NCBI GenBank assembly: GCA_902789415.1
Contig: CADAOD010000012.1
Coordinates: 1-64,000 of the forward strand
Direction: 5' to 3'
Source: an uncultured Prevotellaceae bacterium
Lineage (GTDB): Bacteria > Bacteroidota > Bacteroidia > Bacteroidales > Bacteroidaceae
DNA: 64,000 nucleotides
The notes beneath the pieces were generated by a model that saw only the letters and a list, made by a program, of their open reading frames with translations, was not told the DNA's origin and ran no database searches. Shown piece after piece: positions 21,713 through 31,434 of the stretch. Numbering within the stretch: the stretch's first letter is position 1; every line of letters starts with the position of its first letter. The position numbers and the translations under genes are program-made.

Positions 21713-23974
21713 TTATTCGCCGTAAACCGTGCCCGAAACAGGGTTCTGGTACCAGCCGCTTTGACCTGCTCTAAGCGTAAGATCCGACTGCTTTCCCCAA
21801 GCTGTAAAGCCTGAATATGCATTGTTAACTACAACACGCTCTTTTGGCCACTTCCACTTGGCGGGGATGGCGATACCCAGAGGTGCTTTGCCTAACCCCT
21901 CAGAGTTACTTGATGTAACTACGCTAATATAATCGTTAACAGCGTTTGTGCTAACTGTTGGGTCGGAGTTAACCTTGAATGGACGAATCTTGAAATCTGC
22001 TGTCTGGAAATCGAATCCGGATGGCTTGTCGATAGTAGTTTCTACTGCGTTCATATCTACACCGCGACCGGTATTTACCATCACACCGTGAGTTGCTCCG
22101 AAAGCCTCGTGTACCTCGGCTTTATTGTTCCACGACAGTTGGGTGTTGCCCAACCATACGTAGTTGTCGTATTCGCAACCAGCAGCCACCAACGTTACAA
22201 TCAACTTGCTTGAGTTTGTCTCACTCTCTCTAACCTGAATAACCACGTCGTTCAGGTCAAAGTCGCATCTGGTCTTATTATCCTCAAAGGCATAAGTCCA
22301 AGTCTGGTTTTCTGTAACAGGCGTTACAACTGGAGGATTGGAAGTCCATGAAGCACCACAATTGGTAGAATTGTAGGTAGGATTCAGCTGGCTGAAATTA
22401 ACTTCCGTTTTACCTACATTAAGTTGGATGGTAGGCTGTACACCGCTATTGCCGGCACCTTTGTCATAGATGTTATTAATAGCAATGGTTACGTTGCCGG
22501 TAGTCTCAAGAGCTTTCTTATGTCCGGCTACTGTAGTTGTGCCACCTAAACGGATATAGCTGTTGGTACCAGAGCATTTAAAACCATTATAGATACCATC
22601 GCCTTGGCCGCCTTGATCACCCCATGTGTTATTGCCTGTACAATTAAAGCCTGCGTTGTTGCCCATGTGGATGGTGAAATTGTCAACGTCAAGGGTTTTT
22701 GTTTGAATGTAACTGTTGTCCATAAGGTAGAAGGCACCATTGTAGAAGTGGGTGTTGTCCTCTACAATTAACTGACAATAATTATAGAACGTATCGTTCC
22801 AAGGATGCATCACTAAGGTTTTAGTGGTGTAATGCCCCTTGTTAATCCACCATATGTTAGCCTGTGTTGCTTCGGTCTGACCTGCTACTGAAACAGTTCC
22901 TTCATTGAAGAAGTTACTGCTTGAATTCAGAATCATATCGCCTGTAAGAACCAATTCGCCAAAGTTGTAGAAATAAGAAGGCATGCTGTCTTGTGGCTTA
23001 CTGGTAATATTCTTACCGTAGATAGTTCCTTCATTATAAACGATTGAACTTTGATTGGCCTCGAAATTATCTTGCAGGTTCAGCGTTCCGCGGTTAAAGA
23101 TGATACCACCTCCATCTTGCCTGTACAACTTTTCTGCATTATAATTGAGTGTGGCATTGCCTGCTACATAAATCTCCAGATTGTTGATGTAGCTGTCCAT
23201 ATTGAGATTCAGAGTTGCATTTGGTAGCAGGTATATGCGAGCTTGATTAATGGAATTTGTACCATTGACATTAAGAGTTACATTACCTGAAATGTAAATG
23301 TCGCGAGAGCCCTGCCAAAAATGGAAACCATTGGTCTCGTTTTCTAAGGCAATTTCTGTTATGCCTTGTATATAATTGCCGTCATTATAATGGGCACTCA
23401 AGATATTATTCACTTCTGTTCCTGTCTTGGCTGTAGAAGGAACAGAGGTTTTATACTTCGAATTTAATTCTGTCTCTGTATAATTCGTGAAAGGGTCGCC
23501 AATTCCGCTAATGATGCTTCTTGTGCGGGCTTGAGCAGTGGAACTGAAATCGTAGTTAGCGATTATCTGTCCGTCTTCTACGTCAACATATTGGTAGTTC
23601 ATGTTGCCATTACTCTGCTTCAAACCTACAAACAGTGACTTGACATGCTGCGGAAGGCTGAAATCACTGATGGTAGTTGTTGTCCCTGCCATTGGGATAC
23701 TTGCTAATACAGTGGCTGTGCCTTCAACCTGTGGGTTGTTAGAGAAGACATACAAAGTAGCATCTTCATTCAAACCTTTAACATTAAAGGTGGCTGTAGC
23801 TGTGGATGTCATCACCCAGTCCTGATTTTCGGGGATGTAGAAACCAAGCGTTTGCTGGGCATTGTTGAGCGATACTTGCTGCTCCTGCACTTCAACGTTA
23901 ACCTCCTTCATACAAGAGGTCATAGCCACTCCCATAGTAAGGAATGCGAATCCATTCAAAAGGTACTTTTTCAT
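21713..23974 (-). CDS. Large LruC-domain lipoprotein with repetitive beta-rich middle
   Basis: The 753-residue product has a lipobox at MTSC in the signal peptide MKKYLLNGFAFLTMGVAMTSC. Residues about 25-150 are beta-rich with Thr/Ser. About 230-540 forms a repetitive stretch with N-rich rungs (LNVNGTNSINQARIYLLPNA, LNLNMDSYINNLEIYVAGNA) that looks like a right-handed beta-helix or similar solenoid. The C-terminal third holds the LruC signature KTRCDFDLNDVVIQV and the related AEVHEAFGATHGVMVNTGRG. It is a likely surface or adhesive protein. It is transcribed divergently from the GH3 gene; its promoter is at 24021-24051. Confidence 0.8.
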   Translation of the reverse strand: MKKYLLNGFAFLTMGVAMTSCMKEVNVEVQEQQVSLNNAQQTLGFYIPENQDWVMTSTATATFNVKGLNEDATLYVFSNNPQVEGTATVLASIPMAGTTTTISDFSLPQHVKSLFVGLKQSNGNMNYQYVDVEDGQIIANYDFSSTAQARTRSIISGIGDPFTNYTETELNSKYKTSVPSTAKTGTEVNNILSAHYNDGNYIQGITEIALENETNGFHFWQGSRDIYISGNVTLNVNGTNSINQARIYLLPNATLNLNMDSYINNLEIYVAGNATLNYNAEKLYRQDGGGIIFNRGTLNLQDNFEANQSSIVYNEGTIYGKNITSKPQDSMPSYFYNFGELVLTGDMILNSSSNFFNEGTVSVAGQTEATQANIWWINKGHYTTKTLVMHPWNDTFYNYCQLIVEDNTHFYNGAFYLMDNSYIQTKTLDVDNFTIHMGNNAGFNCTGNNTWGDQGGQGDGIYNGFKCSGTNSYIRLGGTTTVAGHKKALETTGNVTIAINNIYDKGAGNSGVQPTIQLNVGKTEVNFSQLNPTYNSTNCGASWTSNPPVVTPVTENQTWTYAFEDNKTRCDFDLNDVVIQVRESETNSSKLIVTLVAAGCEYDNYVWLGNTQLSWNNKAEVHEAFGATHGVMVNTGRGVDMNAVETTIDKPSGFDFQTADFKIRPFKVNSDPTVSTNAVNDYISVVTSSNSEGLGKAPLGIAIPAKWKWPKERVVVNNAYSGFTAWGKQSDLTLRAGQSGWYQNPVSGTVYGE

Positions 23975-24020
23975 ACTCTACTATTAGCTAAATTCTAAGT
24001 CAAATAAATTTTTTCGGCTG

Positions 24021-24051
24021 CAAAGGTACATACTTTATTTGTAGTAGCCAA
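24021..24051 (-). promoter_or_regulatory. Promoter of the large LruC lipoprotein gene
   Basis: Minus strand: -33 TTG (complement of 24049-24051), 20 bp spacer, -7 TACCTTTG (complement of 24021-24028). Confidence 0.8.
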
Positions 24052-24073
24052 ATATTTTTGCGAATATTATACG

Positions 24074-24131
24074 TTTTGAACAAATCAGAACGGTTTTGAA
24101 CGAATAAGAAAACGTTGTAACTGATTTGAAC
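24074..24131. promoter_or_regulatory. Three phased TTTGAAC direct repeats
   Basis: TTTTGAAC at 24074-24081 and 24094-24101, and ATTTGAAC at 24124-24131. Start-to-start spacing is 20 and 30 bp, close to whole helical turns. They lie between divergent promoters of the LruC and GH3 genes, so they are a candidate operator for one or both. Confidence 0.4.
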
Positions 24132-24183
24132 ATAGGCGAAAAACAAAAGTACACAGTCGAAAGACCCATTCTGAAAGATTGTT

Positions 24184-24225
24184 TACCTTTGCACTCGCAA
24201 GTTTCAAAATAACTTTGTATATTTG
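24184..24225 (+). promoter_or_regulatory. Candidate -7 boxes of the GH3-CE1 operon
   Basis: Two exact TAnnTTTG matches: TACCTTTG at 24184-24191 and TATATTTG at 24218-24225, 80 and 46 bp before the GH3 start. Neither has a TTTG at 20-bp spacing, so which is used cannot be decided by eye. Confidence 0.5.
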
Positions 24226-24271
24226 CATGCTGAAACCAAATTCGTAATAACTAAAAAATATATTTTAAACA

Positions 24272-26614
24272 ATGAAAATTTCGTTTCATAACATTTGTTT
24301 GGTTGTAATGGCTGTAGCTGCCACGTGCGGCTACAGTCTTGATGCAACTGCCCAGCAGTTAAAGGCTGAAAACATTGATGAGATTGTAAAGGCAATGACG
24401 CTCGAAGAAAAGTGCCACATGGTACTGGGCCGCGGCATGCATTTTAACGATGAGGCCAAATTCCCTGGTACAGCCGGTAGTACTTTCTCGGTGGCTCGTT
24501 TGGGTATCTCCGAAACCTATTGTGCCGACTCTCAGCAAGGTTTGCGCATGAATGCCACCCGCGCTTGGGATCATAACGATTACTATCCAACTGATTTTGT
24601 GGCTTCGATGACGTTGGCCTCTACCTGGGACCGCGAGGCTGCCTTTAAGGTAGGTCAGGGCATTGGCAACGAGGTGCGCGAGTTCGGACTCGATTGGATT
24701 CTCTCGCCTGCCATGAATCTTATCCGTAACCCACTGTGCGGACGCAACCATGAGTATTTCTCGGAGGATCCTTATCTATCAGGCACCATCGCTGCAGGCT
24801 ATGTGCGTGGTGTGCAGAGCGAGGGTACAGCTGCTTGCCCTAAGCACTTTGTGGCTAACAACCAGGAAACAAACCGTAATAACAATATCTCGCAGGTATC
24901 GCAGCGTGCGCTCCGTGAGATTTACCTGAAGGCTTTTGAAATTATGGTTAAGGAGAGTAATCCTTGGACCATCATGACATCTTATAATAAGCTGAATGGT
25001 CCATACGCTGTACAGAACCGCGAGCTGCTTACCACCATTGTTCGCGACGAGTGGGGCTGGAAGGGTATGTTTGTAAGCGACTGGAATGCTGGCGACGATG
25101 CCGTTGCTGCTATGCTGGCTGGTAACGATATGCTGCAGCCCGGTCAGGACAAGCAGTATCAGGCTATCCTTGAGGCTGCTAAGAGTGGCAAACTGCCTAT
25201 GGAGGTGCTCGATGCCAACGTTAAGCGCATTCTGGAATATGTGATAAAGACCCATAACTTCAAGGGTTATAAGTATAACAACGAGCCCGATTTGAAAGCG
25301 CATGCTCAGGTGGTTCGCCAGGTTGGCGCCGATGGTATCGTGCTGCTTAAGAATAGTGGCATACTGCCATTAACAGGCAAGCGTGTGGCTTTGTTCGGTT
25401 GCACATCTTACGATTGGATTTCGGGTGGTTCTGGTTTTGGTGGCACCTCAGTGGGTCACTACACCGTATCGCTCGTAGAGGGTATGCGCTCTGCTGGTTA
25501 CGAGGTTTACAAACCATTAATCCGTACCTACACCCAGCATATTGCTGCCGAGGAAAAGCGTTTGTTCCCCAACGGTCGTCCACCATTCTCGCTTATGCCA
25601 CCAGCACGTGCCGATGAGAAGCAGTTTACTGCCGATGAGCTGAATGCTGCCATCGAAGGCTCGGATGTGGCTATCATCTCTTTGGGTCGTAAGAGTGGTG
25701 AGGCAGCCGATCGCAGCGAGGCCGACTTCTACCTGAAAGAGGGCGAGGCCAAACTTATCAAGGCTGTAAGCGAGGCTTATCATGCCAAGGGTAAGCAGGT
25801 AGTAGTATTGCTGGATATCTGTAGTCCTATCGATGTGGCCTCTTGGCAGAATCAGATTGATGCTCTGGTTTGCACCTGGCAGGGCGGTCAGGAGAGTGGT
25901 TTTGCTGTGGCCGATGTACTGAGCGGAAAGGTGAACCCCAGCGGTAAGCTGCCTATGACTTTCCAGATAAAATACGGTGATGCTTATGCCGATAAGAATT
26001 TCCCCAGCAATGTTGATGATAAAACCTTAGGTGCTATGTTTATGTGGGGATATAATAAGGATCAGGCTCCTAAGGAGCGCAAGCCACAGGCCAATATCGA
26101 CTTTACCAACTACGAGGAGGATATCTATGTAGGCTATCGTTACTTCGACAGCTTTGGTAAGCCTGTGGCTTATCCGTTCGGATTTGGACTGAGCTACACC
26201 ACCTTTGCTTATGAGAATATGAGCGTAAGCGAGGCCAATGGCGTTTATACCGTTAAGGTAGATGTTAAGAATACAGGTAAGAAGGCCGGACGCAATGTGG
26301 TAGAGCTCTTTGTGGCTGCACCAAACAGCAAGAAACTGAACAAGCCCGAAAAGGAGTTGCGCAACTATGCCAAGACCAGCTTGCTGCAGCCCGGACAGAC
26401 TGAGACAGTAACCATGCAGGTAAAGGTTGAAGACTTAGCATCGTTCAACGAGAAGGCTTCTGCCTGGAAAACCGATGCAGGTCGCTACACATTCCTGATT
26501 TGTTCTTCGGCTAATGATATTGAAGCTAAGGCTTCAGCAAATGTCAAGGCATGGAGCAAGAAGGTTAATAATGTGATGAAACCCAATGTGAAACTTAACT
26601 TATTAAAAAGGTAA
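24272..26614 (+). CDS. Glycoside hydrolase family 3 (beta-glycosidase)
   Basis: GH3 enzymes remove terminal beta-linked sugars (glucose, xylose or others) from oligosaccharides. The 780-residue protein has an N-terminal signal peptide cleaved near ATA/QQLKAENID. The catalytic TIM barrel (about 35-320) contains EYFSEDPYLSGTIAAGYVRG, CPKHFVANNQETNR and the nucleophile Asp in VSDWNAGDD (D270). The alpha/beta sandwich domain (about 345-610) and a C-terminal fibronectin III-like domain (about 680-765) complete the usual layout. It is co-transcribed with a CE1-type esterase 12 bp downstream. Sugar specificity (glucosidase against xylosidase) cannot be read from motifs; export suggests periplasmic action. 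Confidence 0.93.
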   Translation: MKISFHNICLVVMAVAATCGYSLDATAQQLKAENIDEIVKAMTLEEKCHMVLGRGMHFNDEAKFPGTAGSTFSVARLGISETYCADSQQGLRMNATRAWDHNDYYPTDFVASMTLASTWDREAAFKVGQGIGNEVREFGLDWILSPAMNLIRNPLCGRNHEYFSEDPYLSGTIAAGYVRGVQSEGTAACPKHFVANNQETNRNNNISQVSQRALREIYLKAFEIMVKESNPWTIMTSYNKLNGPYAVQNRELLTTIVRDEWGWKGMFVSDWNAGDDAVAAMLAGNDMLQPGQDKQYQAILEAAKSGKLPMEVLDANVKRILEYVIKTHNFKGYKYNNEPDLKAHAQVVRQVGADGIVLLKNSGILPLTGKRVALFGCTSYDWISGGSGFGGTSVGHYTVSLVEGMRSAGYEVYKPLIRTYTQHIAAEEKRLFPNGRPPFSLMPPARADEKQFTADELNAAIEGSDVAIISLGRKSGEAADRSEADFYLKEGEAKLIKAVSEAYHAKGKQVVVLLDICSPIDVASWQNQIDALVCTWQGGQESGFAVADVLSGKVNPSGKLPMTFQIKYGDAYADKNFPSNVDDKTLGAMFMWGYNKDQAPKERKPQANIDFTNYEEDIYVGYRYFDSFGKPVAYPFGFGLSYTTFAYENMSVSEANGVYTVKVDVKNTGKKAGRNVVELFVAAPNSKKLNKPEKELRNYAKTSLLQPGQTETVTMQVKVEDLASFNEKASAWKTDAGRYTFLICSSANDIEAKASANVKAWSKKVNNVMKPNVKLNLLKR

Positions 26615-27868
<1,254 letters not shown>

Positions 27869-27878
27869 TAGTAAGCAG

Positions 27879-27904
27879 GAACCCTCGCCAATCGGTGAGG
27901 GTTC
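27879..27904. terminator. Terminator-like hairpin after the GH3-CE1 operon
   Basis: GAACCCTCGCC and GGTGAGGGTTC form an 11-bp stem with one G-T pair around AATC. The following stretch (TAATTTATTTCTT) is T-rich but not a clean T-run. It lies between convergent genes. Confidence 0.65.
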
Positions 27905-27908
27905 TAAT

Positions 27909-28403
27909 TTATTTCTTATGTTTATCTATTTTCCGGAGCACAAAATTAAATGCCTCAAGACCTACTAGTACTAAGACCGTTGCGGCGATAGACAATACAT
28001 ACATACCGCCTCCACAGGCCAGTCCGATGGCGGCTGTAACCCAAAGTCCTGCTGCTGTGGTAAGGCCACGCACCACATTCTCGCTTTTATGGAAGATGAT
28101 GGTTCCGGCACCAATGAAACCGATTCCGGAAACAACCTGGGCTGCTACACGCGACACATCCCAACGGTGCTCTGGCGTGTGCATGGCTCCTTCGAAGCCG
28201 TAGGCTGATACCACCATAAACAGGGCAGAGCCTAAAGCTACAAGGAAGTGGGTGCGTAATCCTGCCTCTTTGGCGCGATATTCACGTTCCAGACCAATGG
28301 CACCACCAAGGAGTGCTGCCACAAAGATACGCAATACACCACTGCGAGAGTACGCCCTCGTTGGTCTCCATCTGAGGTCCTGTTTCGGCCCACTTAAAGC
28401 CAT
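27909..28403 (-). CDS. MgtC/SapB-family membrane protein, probably 5'-altered
   Basis: The 164-residue frame contains the MgtC signature RIFVAALLGGAIGLEREYRAKEAGLRTH and the later segment SGIGFIGAGTIIFHKSENVVRGLTTAAGLW, with four hydrophobic helices. MgtC-family proteins help adaptation to low magnesium or acid in several bacteria. In this family helix 1 begins near residue 8, but here 22 residues precede VLRIF, and they are encoded by the end of the upstream gene in another frame. The native start codon seems lost; ATG 28403 is the only in-frame ATG. The gene may still be expressed from it or may be crippled. See the junction finding. Confidence 0.75.
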   Translation of the reverse strand: MALSGPKQDLRWRPTRAYSRSGVLRIFVAALLGGAIGLEREYRAKEAGLRTHFLVALGSALFMVVSAYGFEGAMHTPEHRWDVSRVAAQVVSGIGFIGAGTIIFHKSENVVRGLTTAAGLWVTAAIGLACGGGMYVLSIAATVLVLVGLEAFNFVLRKIDKHKK

Positions 28404-29412
28404 AGCGCTGGAACTGGCGAATCAGGTCGTCGAAAATCAGCGCATTGGCGCCTTTGCCACGATACTCAGGCAGCACACCTATCAGCAACAGGTCGACGGT
28501 GTCGGTATTGTGCCATTTCAGCGTTTTCAACAGTTCCCACCAGCCAAAAGGCAGGAATCGGCCATCGCGAGTGCGTTGGAGTGTACGGGAGAACGAGGGG
28601 AATGTTACACCAAATCCTACCATCTTATCGCCATCCATAATACCTGTAACCAGGTTCAGGTCGGCAATCTTGATGTAATCGTTCACCAGCTTGTCTATCT
28701 GATGTTGTGAGAGTTCCGAGAAACCATACAGATCCTTGTAGGTTGCGTTCAGCAGGTGGAATACCTCGCGGCCCCAGCCATCGCTTACCAACTCTTTGCG
28801 GGTAAACTTATGTACCCTCAAGCCATAGCGCTTACGCACCATTTCAGTAATCTTAGCAAACTTGGCAGGCACCTCGTCGGGCACTTTTACCTTGCATTCC
28901 ACATAGTCGTTGTCCTTATAGAATCCCCCCTTCTGCTCCATGTGCTGTGGATAGTAGGGGTAGTTGTAGTTAATGTACATGGTGGCCAACTGGTCGAATC
29001 CATCTACAAGCATGCCTTCGCGGTCGGTATCAATAAAGCCCAACGGACCGGCTATTTCTGTCATGCTTTTGGCTTTGCCCCAGTCTTCTACTGCTTTCAG
29101 GAGCGCTGTGCTTACTTCAGGGTCGTCGATAAAGTCGAACCATCCGAAGCGTACCTGTCGGCATCCCCAACGCTCGTTAGCGCGATGGTTAATAATGGCA
29201 GCCACACGCCCAACTATCTCACCATTTTTTAAAGCTAAAAAATATTCTGCTTCGCAGCATTCAAACGATGGGTTCTTATCGCGGCGGAGTGTCGACATCT
29301 CATCTGAATAGAGGTAGGGTACGGCACTATCACAGCCTCTGTACAGATCGTAATAGAACTGTACAAACTGCTTAAGCTCGCGCTTGGTTTCAACCCTTTT
29401 TATCTTTATCAT
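28282..29412 (-). CDS. GNAT-like acetyltransferase-family protein, C-terminus probably replaced
   Basis: The 376-residue product is a GNAT-fold protein of a Bacteroidetes family of about 380 residues; the acetyl-CoA loop is VLPEYRGKGANALIFDDL (about residues 314-331). The N-terminal half contains the segment GPLGFIDTDREGMLVDGF typical of the family. Related proteins, as I recall them, end with ETNEGVLSQW followed by a basic stretch (QHKRRR-type). Here the end after SQW is CIAYLCGSTPWWCHWSGT, which is the mgtC coding sequence in another frame. So the native C-terminal 15-20 residues appear lost. A leaderless promoter precedes it. Confidence 0.8.
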   Translation of the reverse strand: MIKIKRVETKRELKQFVQFYYDLYRGCDSAVPYLYSDEMSTLRRDKNPSFECCEAEYFLALKNGEIVGRVAAIINHRANERWGCRQVRFGWFDFIDDPEVSTALLKAVEDWGKAKSMTEIAGPLGFIDTDREGMLVDGFDQLATMYINYNYPYYPQHMEQKGGFYKDNDYVECKVKVPDEVPAKFAKITEMVRKRYGLRVHKFTRKELVSDGWGREVFHLLNATYKDLYGFSELSQHQIDKLVNDYIKIADLNLVTGIMDGDKMVGFGVTFPSFSRTLQRTRDGRFLPFGWWELLKTLKWHNTDTVDLLLIGVLPEYRGKGANALIFDDLIRQFQRYGFKWAETGPQMETNEGVLSQWCIAYLCGSTPWWCHWSGT

Positions 29413-29417
29413 AGGTG

Positions 29418-29449
29418 CAAAAGTAATACAAAAAAACGAAACTTACAAA
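29418..29449 (-). promoter_or_regulatory. Promoter of the GNAT-like gene
   Basis: Minus strand: -33 TTTG (complement of 29446-29449), 20 bp spacer, -7 TACTTTTG (complement of 29418-29425). The ATG starts only 6 bp beyond the box, implying leaderless mRNA. Confidence 0.83.
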
Positions 29450-29464
29450 CATTTAAGAAGTTTT

Positions 29465-31357
29465 TTACAGCGCTTCGATGTAATCGTAAAGCTTCTTGTA
29501 GAATGGATGACGGGTCAGCGTCGAGGCATCTCCAAGTATAATCAGTTTCATTCTGGCACGGGTGATGGCCACATTCATACGGCGCAAATCGCGCAAGAAA
29601 CCTATCTGTCCCTGGTCGTTGGCACGTACCAGCGAAATCATAATAATATCGCGCTCCTGCCCTTGGAATCCATCTACGGTATTTATGCTGATAAGTCCTT
29701 TGAAAGGCTTGAAGAATTCGCGCTTTTTTAGTTGCTGGCGCAGATACTGCACTTGGGCGCGATAGGGCGAAATTACACCTACGTCGATGCGCTCTTCAAG
29801 TATACGCTCCTTACCAATCTTTTCAAAATACTGTTGCAGCGCCAGCATGGTCAATTCTGCCTCGGCCTTATTAATGCGACCGAAACTCTCGCCTACAAAC
29901 TCTTCTTTGAATGAGATGCCGCTCTCTTCGGGAAAGTCGAATTGCGAGGTGTCTATCCATGTCATCGGTACGTCTAAGTCCAGAATGCTGCGGTACTTTA
30001 CATCGGGTGCACTCTCTACTTGGTTGTTGTAAAACCAGTCGCTCGAGAATCGCATAATCTCCTCGTTCATACGGTATTGCATCTTCAGCAGCGTCACTAC
30101 TTCGGGCTTGTTTTCTACAATGCGCTCCATCAGCGTTTTGCCTAATCCTGCTTTCATGGCCTCATAGCACTTTACAATAGGTGGCAGCTGGCAGTGGTCG
30201 CCTGCCAATATCACTCTCGATATGCGGCGCATGGGTATCCAGCAGGCTGCTTCGAGTGCCTGGGCAGCCTCGTCGATAAACAAGGTACCGAACTTCTGTC
30301 CATCCAAAACCTTATTTGCCGAACCTACCAAGGTACATGCAATAACACGCGCCTCGCTAAACAGGTCGTTCTTGATGCGTAGCTCCAGTTCGGTGGCACG
30401 TTCCTTGAGGCGTTCTACTTTCTGGTGGAATTTCTGGTCGCCCCGCTTGCGATTGGCTCGCACCTCGCGGATGGCTTTTCTTAATGCCCACAGCATCTCA
30501 TAGTCGGGGTGGGCTTCAAAGCGGCGCTCGTAAGTAAACGATAGCATCTTATCATTCACGCGGGTGGGGTTGCCTATTCGCAGAACGTTTACGCCGCGGT
30601 CAACCAGCTTCTCTGATATCCAGTCAACAGCCATGTTGCTCTGTGCGCACACCAATACCTGACTTTCTCGCATAAGGGTTTCGTAGATGGCTTCAACTAG
30701 TGTGGTGGTCTTGCCGGTTCCTGGAGGTCCGTGTACAATGGCTACATCCTTGGCTCTCAGCACTTTGTTAACAGCATCCTCCTGTGTGGCATTCAGGTAC
30801 GAGAAGTGCAGCGCGCTAAAGTTGTATGTAGCAGCAGGCTGCCTGTTATAAAACAGGTCGCGCAGGTAGCCTAATCGTCCTTTGGCTGCCATCACCCTAT
30901 CAAGCGCATCAAACATCATCTTATAGCTGGTCTCGTCAAAGAAAAGTTGAACGCCCAGCTTTTCGGCATTCTGTATATCTACCAGTCCCATGCCGTCGGG
31001 CACAGCTACTACCATTCTGTCGCCATCTACATAACTTACTGTGGCTGTCATTTTAAAGTAGCTGATCTTACCCCCAGCATCTACGCTGAAGAATACCACG
31101 GGCTTGCCGTATTCAAAATTATGCTCTATCTCTTCGTCGGTTTGTCTTAGTACCTCTATCACTCGCTGGTTCAGCGAATTGTAATATGTTTTGCTAACGG
31201 TGAGCGGAAACCATACGTCGCCACGTTTCACCTTCCGCTGCAGTCCCATCTGTTCTGTCTGCTGGCGGAATTCTTCTTTTTCGGCCTCATACTCCATTTG
31301 TAGTAATTGGCGTTGTTTTTGTAGTGCCAATATCGGCGAATCAAGTTGTTTTTCCAT
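29465..31357 (-). CDS. UPF1-like superfamily 1 helicase
   Basis: The 630-residue protein has all SF1B UPF1/IGHMBP2-type motifs in order: Walker A GPPGTGKTT, motif II IDEAAQALE, DHCQLPP, the QYRMNEEI motif, TVDGFQGQERDIIMISLVR and RRMNVAITRAR. An N-terminal region of about 200 residues precedes the helicase core, with a charged coiled-coil-like start (LQKQRQLLQMEYEAEKEEF). The family acts on RNA or DNA with 5'-3' polarity. ATG 31357 (MEKQLDSPIL) is chosen over 31378 because the -7 box ends 9 bp upstream of it. It does not resemble a defence helicase in context; its neighbours are housekeeping genes. Confidence 0.9.
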   Translation of the reverse strand: MEKQLDSPILALQKQRQLLQMEYEAEKEEFRQQTEQMGLQRKVKRGDVWFPLTVSKTYYNSLNQRVIEVLRQTDEEIEHNFEYGKPVVFFSVDAGGKISYFKMTATVSYVDGDRMVVAVPDGMGLVDIQNAEKLGVQLFFDETSYKMMFDALDRVMAAKGRLGYLRDLFYNRQPAATYNFSALHFSYLNATQEDAVNKVLRAKDVAIVHGPPGTGKTTTLVEAIYETLMRESQVLVCAQSNMAVDWISEKLVDRGVNVLRIGNPTRVNDKMLSFTYERRFEAHPDYEMLWALRKAIREVRANRKRGDQKFHQKVERLKERATELELRIKNDLFSEARVIACTLVGSANKVLDGQKFGTLFIDEAAQALEAACWIPMRRISRVILAGDHCQLPPIVKCYEAMKAGLGKTLMERIVENKPEVVTLLKMQYRMNEEIMRFSSDWFYNNQVESAPDVKYRSILDLDVPMTWIDTSQFDFPEESGISFKEEFVGESFGRINKAEAELTMLALQQYFEKIGKERILEERIDVGVISPYRAQVQYLRQQLKKREFFKPFKGLISINTVDGFQGQERDIIMISLVRANDQGQIGFLRDLRRMNVAITRARMKLIILGDASTLTRHPFYKKLYDYIEAL

Positions 31358-31366
31358 AAACGCGTG

Positions 31367-31426
31367 CAAAGTTAGCAAAAAAATGGCAAACTATTATCTA
31401 CTTATCTTAAAAAAATCGTACCTTTG
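31367..31426. promoter_or_regulatory. Divergent -7 boxes (UPF1-like helicase and pyridoxamine kinase)
   Basis: Minus strand: TAACTTTG (complement of 31367-31374) for the helicase. Plus strand: TACCTTTG at 31419-31426, ending 8 bp before the kinase ATG. Neither has a clear TTTG at 20-bp spacing. Both predicted mRNAs are nearly leaderless. Confidence 0.65.
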
Positions 31427-31434
31427 CACCCGAA

